Positions 23,879-32,703 of a stretch of DNA of 42,798 nucleotides are shown here, one piece after another. This DNA comes from Bizionia sp. Lineage in GTDB: Bacteria > Bacteroidota > Bacteroidia > Flavobacteriales > Flavobacteriaceae. A model generated the notes under the pieces. The model was not told where the DNA came from. It ran no database searches and worked only from the letters and a program-made list of their open reading frames with translations. Every line of letters begins with the position of its first letter. Within the stretch, counting starts at the first letter, position 1. Both the position numbers and the translations under genes were made by a program. Location of the stretch: the NCBI GenBank assembly GCA_020631395.1, contig JAHDHI010000040.1:1-42798 (forward strand). The letters run 5' to 3'.

Positions 23879-25045
23879 ATGAAAAAGACAATAAACACAA
23901 TGATGCTTTGTGTTTTGTTGATTTTTACATCCTGTAGCAAAGATGATTCTCCAACAACATCAACAACGACTGTTTCAAAAACAGAACAACAAAAGGTATT
24001 TCAAGAATTTTGGGACATTTATGATAGGCATTATCCTTTGATGCATAGAAAGAACATCGATTGGCAAACTGTTTACGACACGTATTATCCACAAATAACT
24101 AGCACGACAACAGATACACAACTATTCAATCATTTCAACTCCATTATGACGACAATTATAAAAGATGGTCATGCAGATGTTGTATACAACAATGCACAAG
24201 AAGCCATTTACGAGCCAGGTTTCAACGAAGAAATAGAAATAATGATTATGGACAATACCCCAAGTAAAGTGAACATAGTAGGCAGTAGTGTCAATAATCC
24301 ATACTTGTCTTATGGGACTTTGGCAGCGAATGCCGACATAGGATACATCAACTCAAAGAATTTCGAACCAGTAAATGATAATGAAAGTGAATTCAACAAT
24401 TTCAAAAGCATAGTAGATGAGGCTTTGACTGCTTTACAAGACAAATCGGGTATAATAGTGGATGTAAGAACAAATGGAGGTGGACAAGGGCCATATGCCT
24501 ATTATTTGGCAGGACGCTTTTTTTCGAATAGTACACCCATCGAATTGATAAGACAACGAATAAAAACAACGACAGGAAGTACTACAAGTGCTTTGGGAGA
24601 TTGGGCAATGACAGAATTTGAAGGATATCCAGATGCTAGAGTAGAAGGAGGGTACGTAGCAGGGGTCTTTCCAGAAGACAATGAAATTTCAAGTTCGGGA
24701 ACTTTCCAATATACCGGAAAAGTAGCTCTTTTAACGTCGAATTCCACTGCAAGTGCAGCAGAATACTTTACTGCGGCAATGAAAACACAATCACATATCA
24801 GATCCATTGGAGACAAGACATTCGGGATTTTTGCCGGGAGCGATATCTTTACTTTAACCAATGGAGGAGGCAAATGGAAGACAAGGGTCTCCACCCATGA
24901 TGTAGAAATAACATATGATGGATCATTTCAATCTTTTGAAGGCATTGGTATGGTACCAGACAATAATGTCCTACCTACGACAGTGCAAGTATCAGGAGGT
25001 GAAGATGTACATATCGATGCAGCAATAGATTACATATTGAATTAG
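23879..25045 (+). CDS. S41-family peptidase lipoprotein
   Basis: 388 residues with a lipoprotein signal (FTSC, then SKDDS). A Thr/Ser-rich tether (about 24-38) leads into a helical N-terminal part, then an S41 core: VRTNGGGQG (about 195-205) and the nucleophile in TASAAE (S292). Where CtpA-type members have SFGKG, here it is TFGIFAG, with no Lys, so catalysis would need the Tricorn/IRBP-type arrangement or activity may be lost. No PDZ domain is evident. It follows the unknown lipoprotein by about 200 bp of mostly empty sequence with an imperfect hairpin. Confidence 0.85.
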   Translation: MKKTINTMMLCVLLIFTSCSKDDSPTTSTTTVSKTEQQKVFQEFWDIYDRHYPLMHRKNIDWQTVYDTYYPQITSTTTDTQLFNHFNSIMTTIIKDGHADVVYNNAQEAIYEPGFNEEIEIMIMDNTPSKVNIVGSSVNNPYLSYGTLAANADIGYINSKNFEPVNDNESEFNNFKSIVDEALTALQDKSGIIVDVRTNGGGQGPYAYYLAGRFFSNSTPIELIRQRIKTTTGSTTSALGDWAMTEFEGYPDARVEGGYVAGVFPEDNEISSSGTFQYTGKVALLTSNSTASAAEYFTAAMKTQSHIRSIGDKTFGIFAGSDIFTLTNGGGKWKTRVSTHDVEITYDGSFQSFEGIGMVPDNNVLPTTVQVSGGEDVHIDAAIDYILN

Positions 25046-25098
25046 AGAATGATGTAAAGAGAGAATATATAAATGTAAAACCCTTGATATTTTTGACG

Positions 25099-25126
25099 AG
25101 CTTCCCTTTTTTAGGGAAGCTTTTTT
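25099..25126 (+). terminator. Intrinsic terminator of the S41 lipoprotein gene
   Basis: AGCTTCCCT (25099-25107) and AGGGAAGCT (25113-25121) form a 9-bp stem with a T5 loop, followed by T6. Confidence 0.9.
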
Positions 25127-25151
25127 GTGTTTATATCTCGCTTTATTTCTA

Positions 25152-25159
25152 TAAATTTG
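25152..25159 (+). promoter_or_regulatory. -7 promoter element of glnS
   Basis: TAAATTTG matches TAnnTTTG. TTTG at 25124-25127 is 24 bp upstream, slightly far for the -33 element. The implied leader is only about 10-15 nt. Confidence 0.45.
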
Positions 25160-25176
25160 TGCTTTAATTCAATATG

Positions 25177-27204
25177 ATGTCCGAAGAAACGAAATCGCTC
25201 AACTTTTTAGAGCACATAGTAGAAGAAGATTTAGCAAATGGAATGTCCAAAAACAGTTTGCGTTTTAGGTTTCCACCAGAGCCAAATGGTTATTTGCACA
25301 TTGGACATACCAAAGCCATCGGTATCAGCTTTGGCCTTGGTGAAAGATATGATGCTCCTGTAAACCTTAGGTTTGATGACACCAATCCAGCAAAGGAAGA
25401 ACAAGAATATGTAGATGCAATAAAGGAGGATATCAGTTGGTTGGGTTACAAATGGGCAGAAGAATGCTATTCTTCCGATTATTTTCAAACTTTATACGAT
25501 TGGACCACACAATTGATAAAAGAAGGAAAGGCCTATGTGGATTCTCAGTCAAGTGAAGCAATGGCCGAACAAAAGGGAACACCGACAGAACCAGGCATAG
25601 ATGGACCTTTTAGAAATAGAGCGGTTGAAGAAAACCTTGATTTGTTCAAAAGGATGAAAGATGGAGAGTTCAGCGAAGGAGAGCACATTTTAAGGGCTAA
25701 GATAGATATGAAGCATCCCAACATGCTTATGAGAGACCCCATAATGTATCGTATTTTAAAGAAACACCATCACCGTACGGCAAACGATTGGTGCATCTAT
25801 CCAATGTACGATTGGACACATGGAGAAAGTGACTACATCGAACAAATTTCACATTCTTTGTGTTCTCTGGAATTTAAGCCCCATAGAGAGCTTTACGACT
25901 GGTTTTTGGACCAAGTGGTTGTCGAAGACAAGTTAAGGCCAAAGCAAAGAGAATTTGCGCGCTTAAACTTGAGCTATACCATTATGAGCAAACGTAAGCT
26001 ATTGAAGTTGGTTGAAGATGGAATCGTTTCTGGTTGGGACGATCCAAGAATGCCAACTATTTCAGGGTTGCGTCGTCGTGGTTATACACCGGCATCAATT
26101 AGAAAATTCGTCGAAACGGTTGGAGTTGCCAAAAGAGAAAATGTCATTGAAGTATCACTGTTGGAGTTTTGTATACGTGAAGACTTAAATAAAAAGGCAA
26201 CTAGGGTAATGGCCGTATTGAATCCTGTGAAATTGGTTATCACCAATTATCCGGAAGACAAGGAAGAATGGTTAGAAGCAGAAAACAATCCAGAAGATGA
26301 GTCTGCAGGTTCAAGAAAAGTACCTTTATCCAAAACACTATACATTGAAAGGGAAGATTTCAAGGAAGAAGCAGGAAACAAGTTCTTCAGATTGAGCCTA
26401 GGAAAAGAAGTCAGGTTGAAGAATGCATACATAATCAAAGGAGAAAAAGTCGTAAAGGATGCAAATGGAAACATCGAAGAGATACACTGTACTTATGATG
26501 CCAATACCTTGAGTGGAAGTGGAACAGAAGCAAGTTTGAGAAAAGTAAAGGGCACCTTGCATTGGGTTTCCAAGCAACACGCCATCAAGGCTGAAGTAAG
26601 GGAATACGATCGTTTGTTCAACAATGAGGCACCAGACAGTCATGCAGATAAGGATTTTTTGGAGTTCGTAAATCCAAATTCCTTAAAAGTAATAGAAGCT
26701 TTTGTCGAGCCTAGCTTGGGAGAAGCAAAATTGGGAGAGCAATTTCAATTTCAACGCATAGGTTATTTCAATGTTGACAAAGATACTGCTCTCGGCCATT
26801 TGGTATTCAACAAAACGGTGGGTTTAAAAGACTCTTGGGCCAAAATAAAGCCAAAGCAGAACAACGCCAACAACAACCAACAAAAAGCAAAGCAACAACA
26901 ATCGCAGAGAAAATCGATAGATGTTATAAAACAGTTGGGTAAGAAGTATACCAATTTACCAGAAGAGAAGCAACAAAAGGTAAAAGCTGAAATAAAGACG
27001 TTGGCCAAAGACGTCAATTATGACGATTTGCAACCATTGTTTGCAACTGCTGTAAAAAAAGCAGGAACAAGAATAGCAGCAATGCTCACCCTAGGTGTCT
27101 TACTGGAAAATGGAATGGCAAAAAACGATGATATAAACGAATTTGTAGCCAAGGCATTGGAAGATAAAAATGAGTTGTTGGTAATGGAAGCGAAAGTTAT
27201 TTAG
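25177..27204 (+). CDS. glnS: Glutaminyl-tRNA synthetase with a C-terminal extra domain
   Basis: 675 residues (ATG at 25177; a preceding ATG at 25174 is equivalent). Class I synthetase charging tRNA-Gln with glutamine. The HIGH motif is in PEPNGYLHIGH (about residues 35-44) and the KMSKS equivalent is IMSKRK (about 269-274). The anticodon-binding beta-barrels extend to about 555. Bacterial GlnRS usually ends there; here a Gln/Asn-rich linker (about 560-580) and about 95 further residues follow, mostly helical (EEKQQKVKAEIKTL, then TAVKKAGTRIAAML). I cannot identify this tail; it may be an RNA-binding appendage like the YqeY-type tail of some GlnRS. It has its own promoter and a terminator upstream. 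Confidence 0.95.
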   Translation: MSEETKSLNFLEHIVEEDLANGMSKNSLRFRFPPEPNGYLHIGHTKAIGISFGLGERYDAPVNLRFDDTNPAKEEQEYVDAIKEDISWLGYKWAEECYSSDYFQTLYDWTTQLIKEGKAYVDSQSSEAMAEQKGTPTEPGIDGPFRNRAVEENLDLFKRMKDGEFSEGEHILRAKIDMKHPNMLMRDPIMYRILKKHHHRTANDWCIYPMYDWTHGESDYIEQISHSLCSLEFKPHRELYDWFLDQVVVEDKLRPKQREFARLNLSYTIMSKRKLLKLVEDGIVSGWDDPRMPTISGLRRRGYTPASIRKFVETVGVAKRENVIEVSLLEFCIREDLNKKATRVMAVLNPVKLVITNYPEDKEEWLEAENNPEDESAGSRKVPLSKTLYIEREDFKEEAGNKFFRLSLGKEVRLKNAYIIKGEKVVKDANGNIEEIHCTYDANTLSGSGTEASLRKVKGTLHWVSKQHAIKAEVREYDRLFNNEAPDSHADKDFLEFVNPNSLKVIEAFVEPSLGEAKLGEQFQFQRIGYFNVDKDTALGHLVFNKTVGLKDSWAKIKPKQNNANNNQQKAKQQQSQRKSIDVIKQLGKKYTNLPEEKQQKVKAEIKTLAKDVNYDDLQPLFATAVKKAGTRIAAMLTLGVLLENGMAKNDDINEFVAKALEDKNELLVMEAKVI

Positions 27205-27272
27205 AAAAGCATTGAGTTTTAAATGAAAGTTAGATTTACTATATTTATAGACTAACCAATAAAAATTTTGAT

Positions 27273-27758
27273 ATGGATTTTTTTAACCCACTGGCAATTT
27301 TAGTTGCCGCAGCATCTTCACTAGTAGTAGGTTTTATCTGGTATAATCCCAAAGTATTCGGTACAGCTTGGATTAAGGCAGCTGGGATGACAGAAGAAAA
27401 AATGAAAAGCGGAAACATGGCTGTAATCTTTGGTTTGGCTTTGGTTTTTGCTGCAATGTTGTCTTTACAACTCATGCAAATGACAAACCACCAAATAGGA
27501 GCCTTGGGAATGATTGGAGGAGAGTTGGAAAAAGCAAAACCATCCTATGAAGCCTTCATGGCAGATTATGGAACGGCGTACCGAACCTTCAAGCATGGTG
27601 CATTCCATGGTTTCATAGCTGGAATTTTGGTTGTTTTTCCTATTTTGGGAACAAATGCATTGTTTGAACGCAAAGGCGCAAAATATATATTTATCAATGC
27701 TGGTTTCTGGACCGTATGCTTAACCATAATGGGAGCGATACTTTGTGGATGGCATTAA
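27273..27758 (+). CDS. DUF1761 membrane protein
   Basis: 161 residues with four membrane helices. The start NPLAILVAAASSLVVGFIWYNPKVFG and the AWIKAAGMTEEKM loop are typical of DUF1761, a family of unknown function. A late HGAFHGF segment (about 109-115) places two His in the third helix. It is probably a single-gene unit, with a terminator 25 bp after the stop. Confidence 0.85.
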   Translation: MDFFNPLAILVAAASSLVVGFIWYNPKVFGTAWIKAAGMTEEKMKSGNMAVIFGLALVFAAMLSLQLMQMTNHQIGALGMIGGELEKAKPSYEAFMADYGTAYRTFKHGAFHGFIAGILVVFPILGTNALFERKGAKYIFINAGFWTVCLTIMGAILCGWH

Positions 27759-27782
27759 ATTTGTAACTTTTTTAACACAATT

Positions 27783-27814
27783 AAAGGCTGATTATATTAT
27801 TTTTTCAGCCTTTT
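27783..27814 (+). terminator. Intrinsic terminator of the DUF1761 gene
   Basis: AAAGGCTGA (27783-27791) pairs with TCAGCCTTT (27805-27813), loop of 13 bases, followed by T-rich sequence. Confidence 0.75.
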
Positions 27815-27828
27815 CCTTTTTATAATAA

Positions 27829-28986
27829 TTGATAGACTTTAAAATTTATAACACAGTCAACGAACTTCCTGAATTTTGGGATGCATTGCCTAACAACGAT
27901 ATTTTTTTCAAGAGATCATTTTTGGGAGCATTGGAGCAATCTTCACCAAAAAACATCTTTTCATGCTATCTATGTATTTTCAAAGAAGAAAAACTAGTTG
28001 GCATTGCTGTAATACAACGAGTGGAGATGTACTTGGATGATATTTTCAGAAACACATCGTCAAACAGTTTCAAACAGATGGCAAAAACCATTGTTTCCAA
28101 AATAGTCCGAGGCAATGCATTGGTAGTTGGAAATTTAATGCATACAGGCCAACACGGTCTATTTTTCATAAAAGAGGAGATAAACTATCAAGATTATCTA
28201 AATACTGTTTTCAAGGCTTTGAAAATGCTTAAAAAGGAGATAAAACAGAATTATGGAAAAAAAGTTAGAATCATAGCATTTAAAGATTATTTTGAAACAG
28301 ATCCCATTCATGAAAACATAGACTTGTTTAAAGACAACAACCTATACAAAGTGCAAGTACAACCCAATATGTTGTTTTCAATTCCCAAAGAATGGTCTAC
28401 TTGCGAAGATTACATCGGAGTACTTTCCAAAAAATACAAAAGACGATACAAGACAGCAAGAAAGAAAAACAATGAAATTGTTAAAAAGGAATTGGATGTC
28501 GATGCAATCAAGGCAAACGAAAAGGAATTGTTTCATTTGTATAAAAATGTATCAGACAATGCCAGAGTCAATTCTTTCATATTGTCCGAGAATCATTTTT
28601 TAAGCCTTAAAAAGGCTTTGAAAGACGATTTTAAGGTTTTTGGATACTTCTTGAACGAAGAGTTGATTGGTTTTTATACTTTGATATTGAACAATGAAAC
28701 ACTGGAAACCTATTTTCTAGGTTACAACAAAGAACTTCAGCACAAATACCAAATGTATTTGAATATGTTGTATGACATGGCATGTTTTGCCATCGAAAAC
28801 AACTTTAAACGCATAGTATATGCAAGAACGGCAATGGAAATAAAGAGTTCAGTTGGCGCAAATCCAAATACCATGCATATTTATATGAGACACACCAACA
28901 ACTTCATAGCCAATACAGTATTGAAGTTTATAGTAAAGCATTTGAACCCTGTAAGACAATGGATCGAAAGAAACCCTTTCAAATAG
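27829..28986 (+). CDS. FemAB/GNAT-superfamily-like protein
   Basis: 385 residues from a TTG start; no in-frame ATG occurs nearby and the N-terminus (PEFWDALPNNDIFFKRSFL) already looks folded, so TTG is likely. The layout resembles two linked GNAT-like halves: an N-terminal one (about 1-165), a basic helical hinge (KKYKRRYKTARKKN, about 203-216) and a C-terminal GNAT-like core (about 260-345: FGYFLNEELIGFYTLIL). This recalls peptidoglycan-bridge (FemAB/FemX) or peptidogalycan-type acyltransferases, but catalytic residues cannot be assigned. It starts 15 bp after a terminator, so its promoter must overlap that terminator. Confidence 0.7.
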   Translation: MIDFKIYNTVNELPEFWDALPNNDIFFKRSFLGALEQSSPKNIFSCYLCIFKEEKLVGIAVIQRVEMYLDDIFRNTSSNSFKQMAKTIVSKIVRGNALVVGNLMHTGQHGLFFIKEEINYQDYLNTVFKALKMLKKEIKQNYGKKVRIIAFKDYFETDPIHENIDLFKDNNLYKVQVQPNMLFSIPKEWSTCEDYIGVLSKKYKRRYKTARKKNNEIVKKELDVDAIKANEKELFHLYKNVSDNARVNSFILSENHFLSLKKALKDDFKVFGYFLNEELIGFYTLILNNETLETYFLGYNKELQHKYQMYLNMLYDMACFAIENNFKRIVYARTAMEIKSSVGANPNTMHIYMRHTNNFIANTVLKFIVKHLNPVRQWIERNPFK

Positions 28987-28987
28987 G

Positions 28988-29013
28988 AAACCCCAAGATT
29001 TCTCTTGAGGTTT
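28988..29013. terminator. Hairpin between convergent genes
   Basis: AAACCCCAAGA (28988-28998) pairs with TCTTGAGGTTT (29003-29013) with one mismatch. It lies between the FemAB-like gene (+) and the SPFH gene (-) and can serve both; the T tracts are short. Confidence 0.55.
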
Positions 29014-29043
29014 ACTTCTCGTTCCTTACAATGTTTCTATGGA

Positions 29044-29982
29044 TTAAGAATCTTTGTTCTGTCTCTTCTTGTTTAGTTTAGCTTCTTTCATAGCTTCACC
29101 TATTTCATTGCTTGCAGCAAAACTGGCCACCATGTCATTTAGCATGTTGCTTCCGGCTTGTGGAGAATTGGGCAACAATATCAAGTTGCTGTTTGTTTCA
29201 CCTCCTATGGCTTGCAAGGTGTCATAATGTTGTGTTACGACTATCAATGCAGAAGCTTCTTGAGAATTGATCCCCACTTTGTTTAAGACTTCTACGGATT
29301 CTTCCAAACCACGTGCAATTTCACGACGTTGATCTGCAATACCTTGACCCTGTAAACGTTTGCTTTCTGCTTCTGCTTTTGCTTTTTCAACGATTAAGAT
29401 ACGCTGTGCATCCCCTTCATATTGAGCAGCGGTCTTTTCTCTATCTGCAGCATTGATCCTGTTCATGGCCTCCTTTACTTGGGCATCTGGATCAATATCT
29501 GTTACCAAGGTCTTTATGATGTCATAACCATAATCCAACATGGCTTCGTTGAGTTCCGACTTTACGGCTATGGCTATGTCATCTTTCTTTAGGAAAACAT
29601 GGTCAAGAATCATTTTTGGCACTTCAGCACGGACTACGTCAAAGACATAGGATGTAATTTGATCATGCGGATAATCCAATTTGTAAAAGGCATCTTCAAC
29701 TTTGTTTTTAATTACCTTGTATTGTACGGAAACCTTGAGGCGAACAAATACATCATCTTTGGTCTTGGTCTCTATGATAACATCCAATTGTTGGATCTTC
29801 AAACTCAATCGTCCTGAGATTCTATCGACCAAGGGTATTTTAAATTGCAACCCGGATTGACGAATGCTTTGGAATTTTCCAAAACGCTCTATGATGGCGG
29901 CAGACTGTTGTTTAACGGTGAATATGGAGGAAATTATGAAAATGACTCCAAAAAAAGCAATGGCAATTAAATAAAAGTTCAT
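29044..29982 (-). CDS. SPFH/band-7 (stomatin/QmcA-like) membrane protein
   Basis: 312 residues. An N-terminal membrane helix (about 3-22) is followed by the band-7 domain (about 23-180: QQSAAIIERFGKF, then PLVDRI and DAFYKLDYPHDQI) and a long Ala/Glu/Lys coiled coil (about 185-250). Members form ring-like oligomers on the inner membrane and are associated with membrane quality control. No NfeD partner gene is adjacent. The ATG is 76 bp from the divergent beta-barrel gene. Confidence 0.92.
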   Translation of the reverse strand: MNFYLIAIAFFGVIFIISSIFTVKQQSAAIIERFGKFQSIRQSGLQFKIPLVDRISGRLSLKIQQLDVIIETKTKDDVFVRLKVSVQYKVIKNKVEDAFYKLDYPHDQITSYVFDVVRAEVPKMILDHVFLKKDDIAIAVKSELNEAMLDYGYDIIKTLVTDIDPDAQVKEAMNRINAADREKTAAQYEGDAQRILIVEKAKAEAESKRLQGQGIADQRREIARGLEESVEVLNKVGINSQEASALIVVTQHYDTLQAIGGETNSNLILLPNSPQAGSNMLNDMVASFAASNEIGEAMKEAKLNKKRQNKDS

Positions 29983-30028
29983 ATGATTTTTTTTAAATGG
30001 TTAGAAAATAATTGATACTAAATTAAGT

Positions 30029-30036
30029 TATATTTG
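30029..30036 (+). promoter_or_regulatory. -7 promoter element of the beta-barrel gene
   Basis: TATATTTG matches TAnnTTTG and is followed by CG. It lies 22 bp before the ATG at 30059. A TTG at 30012-30014 is only 14 bp upstream, so the -33 box is uncertain. Confidence 0.5.
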
Positions 30037-30058
30037 CGCACTTATACCTCAACTCAAT

Positions 30059-30736
30059 ATGAAAAAAATACAATTTACCCTATTAGTAGTATTTACAATG
30101 GGTTTTGTTACAAATTCTTTTGCACAAAATTATCAAATTAAAAACGGATTTGGCTTATCTGGAGGAATTACTCAGTTCGATATCATAACAGACAACTTTG
30201 CCACGACTAAAGGAGATGGCTGGCTTGGGGGAATGTCTGCCACGATTTCTATACCACATAGATGGTATGGAGTGAGCTACGGAATGCAATTGTCTGAAAA
30301 TAAAATAGGAATATCTGGACGCACTTCCAATATAGATGTGACATCACAAGAATTGGAGTATAAATTGTTTACGGCGCAATTGGCCTTTTTGTTCCATATT
30401 AAGATAGTAGATGATTTCTTTACATTGGATGCTGGTCCTGTTTTGCAATACAATAGCAAATTGGAACTTACCGATGAATCTCAAGAGAATTATATGATTT
30501 CAGGATATGAAACCTTAAAGGCTTCGGACATTTCAGACATTTCAAATGTAAATTTCAATGGAGCCATTGGCTTGAGTGCGGGTTTTAGTCATTTTAGGAT
30601 AAAGGCACAATATATCTATGGCTTTACAAACATTCTAAACAAACTCAACGATCAAGATTTTACTTTGGAAGCGAACAAATCCAAGTTCAAGGGAACCCAA
30701 TCCATGGTAGCCATCACGGCAATGATTACGTTTTGA
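30059..30736 (+). CDS. Outer-membrane beta-barrel protein
   Basis: 225 residues. A signal peptide ends near SFAQ (about residue 23). The rest alternates polar and hydrophobic residues in strands of 9-12 (GFGLSGGITQFD, SYGMQLSENKIG, FTLDAGPVLQYN) and closes with a strand ending in Phe (MVAITAMITF), the C-terminal signature recognised by the BAM complex. This fits an 8-10-strand barrel of the porin-like/PorT-like type. Cargo and role are unknown. It is probably monocistronic; the 97 bp after it contain a weak hairpin. Confidence 0.8.
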   Translation: MKKIQFTLLVVFTMGFVTNSFAQNYQIKNGFGLSGGITQFDIITDNFATTKGDGWLGGMSATISIPHRWYGVSYGMQLSENKIGISGRTSNIDVTSQELEYKLFTAQLAFLFHIKIVDDFFTLDAGPVLQYNSKLELTDESQENYMISGYETLKASDISDISNVNFNGAIGLSAGFSHFRIKAQYIYGFTNILNKLNDQDFTLEANKSKFKGTQSMVAITAMITF

Positions 30737-30833
30737 TTTAAATTTTGTAAATTTATGGGAATGAAGAAGAAGTAGGGTGTAACTCTACTTTCTTGTTTCA
30801 TAATTACACATTAATTAATCTAAAACAAAAAAA

Positions 30834-32651
30834 ATGAGACAAAAACTACTTTTATTGTTAGCTTTATTTTTCAGTTTTTCACAGGTTATTTCTGCTCAAT
30901 CGAATAGAGAAGAGATAGCTTTGGGATGGCTTGACAAAAATAAGGAAGTATTGGAAATTCAACCTGAACACGATTTTGAAATGCTTTTTAGCAGACAAGG
31001 GTTGTCAGGAGAGACTTTTCGTTATTATCAAATGTTAAATGGAGTACAAGTATTTGACGCAGAAGTAACTATTCATGTATCAAATAACGACATAGTTACT
31101 TTTCATTCTAGTTCTTATGATAAAACGGTTGAGGTCATTGATACAAACCCAGCTTTTAATGTTGATGAAGCATTTCAAAAAGCTGCTGTGGCGTTAAATA
31201 TTCAAGGAGATGTATATCAAAAAGAGACGAAGCTTTATGTTTACAATAAATTGGATTTCACTAAATTGGTTTATAGAGTTTTAACCAAATCAGAAGGTTT
31301 AAACGGGTATTGGGAAACAATAGTGGATGCACAATCAGGAGAAATTATCAGTACTAAAGATATTTCACTGTTTCACGAAGGTAAAAAAAAGGACAAGAAA
31401 AAGAAAGCGTCATCTTCTGCTTCTATGGCAACTGGAACTGCTATGGTTTTCGATACAGATCCTTTAACTGCTACGACAAGTGCCTATGGAGGAGAATATC
31501 AAGATAATAATGATGCTACAAATGCCTCTTTGGATGCGGCAAGAATTCAAGTTAACTTACCAGAGATAGAACTGGTTGGTGGAACATACAAATTGAAGGG
31601 AACCTATGTAGAAATAGCAGATGTGGAAGCACCGACAACAGGTTTGTTTACACAAGCCAGTAGTGATTTCCATTTTACGAGAGATCAACAAGGTTTTGAA
31701 GCTGCAAATGTATACTATCATTTGGACAAAAGTATGCGTTATGTAAATGTTGATCTTGGTATAACCCTCGTATCTCTATTTAATGGAGGTGTTTTGCGTT
31801 ATGATCCACACGGATGGAATGGAGCAGATAATTCTTCTTACGGAGGAGGAACTTTAAGTTTTGGAGAAGGTTGTGTTGATGATGCAGAAGATGCAGATGT
31901 TATCTTGCATGAGTTGGGTCATGGATTGCATGATTGGGTTACCAATGGAAGTTTATCTAATGATATTCAGGGTTTAAGTGAAGGATGTGGAGATTATTGG
32001 GCAAATTCATATAAAAGAAGTCTAGGATTATGGGGTGCAGGAGATGCAGCCAGAAACTGGGTTTTTGGTTGGGATGGACACAATGCATGCTGGAATGGTA
32101 GAACAACTGTTTATCCAAACTTGTATCCTGGAGGACTTGGAGCTGGCTATCATAATAATGGTCAAATATGGGCAAGTGCATTGATGGAAATCTGGGAGAT
32201 CATTGGAAGAGAAAAGACAGACAAGGCCTTCTTGGAAGGTTTGGGCATGACAAATAGTAGCACAAACCAAGAACAAGCTGCAATTGCCGTAAGACAAGCA
32301 GCCATAGACATGGGAACTGCTCATGGGTTTACTTGTGCAGACATACAAGCCATGACGGATAGATTTACAGCAAGAGGATATACGCTTCCTGCATACACTT
32401 GTAACTTGAGTGTTGATGAGTTTGCAGCAAACACGATATCCATTTTCCCGAATCCAACAAATGGTATTATTACATTCAAGAACATCACTCAAGAATATGA
32501 TGTTACCATTTTCAACATGCTTGGGCAAAACATGAAGAGCCAAAGCGTGGACTCGAGTTCCAATAGTTTGGATGTTTCCAACCTTGCTACAGGAACTTAC
32601 TTCGTGAAATTCAAAGGTTACGAGAAAGTTTTAAAATTCATAAAACTATAA
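30834..32651 (+). CDS. Fungalysin-like (M36/M4-type) secreted metalloprotease with T9SS sorting domain
   Basis: 605 residues. Order: signal peptide (about 1-22), FTP/propeptide region (about 30-180: GLSGETFRYYQMLNGVQVF), a Lys-rich cleavage region (about 186-193), the peptidase domain and a C-terminal T9SS type A sorting domain (about 530-605: ISIFPNPTNG, then NLATGTYFVKF). The zinc site is intact: H359-E360-L-G-H363 and the third ligand E383 in GLSEGCGDYW. It is exported across the outer membrane by T9SS, where the sorting domain is removed, and would digest extracellular protein. No T9SS genes are in the window. Confidence 0.93.
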   Translation: MRQKLLLLLALFFSFSQVISAQSNREEIALGWLDKNKEVLEIQPEHDFEMLFSRQGLSGETFRYYQMLNGVQVFDAEVTIHVSNNDIVTFHSSSYDKTVEVIDTNPAFNVDEAFQKAAVALNIQGDVYQKETKLYVYNKLDFTKLVYRVLTKSEGLNGYWETIVDAQSGEIISTKDISLFHEGKKKDKKKKASSSASMATGTAMVFDTDPLTATTSAYGGEYQDNNDATNASLDAARIQVNLPEIELVGGTYKLKGTYVEIADVEAPTTGLFTQASSDFHFTRDQQGFEAANVYYHLDKSMRYVNVDLGITLVSLFNGGVLRYDPHGWNGADNSSYGGGTLSFGEGCVDDAEDADVILHELGHGLHDWVTNGSLSNDIQGLSEGCGDYWANSYKRSLGLWGAGDAARNWVFGWDGHNACWNGRTTVYPNLYPGGLGAGYHNNGQIWASALMEIWEIIGREKTDKAFLEGLGMTNSSTNQEQAAIAVRQAAIDMGTAHGFTCADIQAMTDRFTARGYTLPAYTCNLSVDEFAANTISIFPNPTNGIITFKNITQEYDVTIFNMLGQNMKSQSVDSSSNSLDVSNLATGTYFVKFKGYEKVLKFIKL

Positions 32652-32670
32652 TTGCAACCCAAAGGATATA

Positions 32671-32698
32671 AAAAAAGCGACCATTTGGTCGCTTTTTT
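32671..32698. terminator. Bidirectional terminator between M36 protease and gltX
   Basis: A6-GCGACCA (32671-32683) pairs with TGGTCGC-T6 (32686-32698), a 13-bp perfect stem with A and T tracts for both directions. Confidence 0.92.
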
Positions 32699-32703
32699 GT
32701 TTT

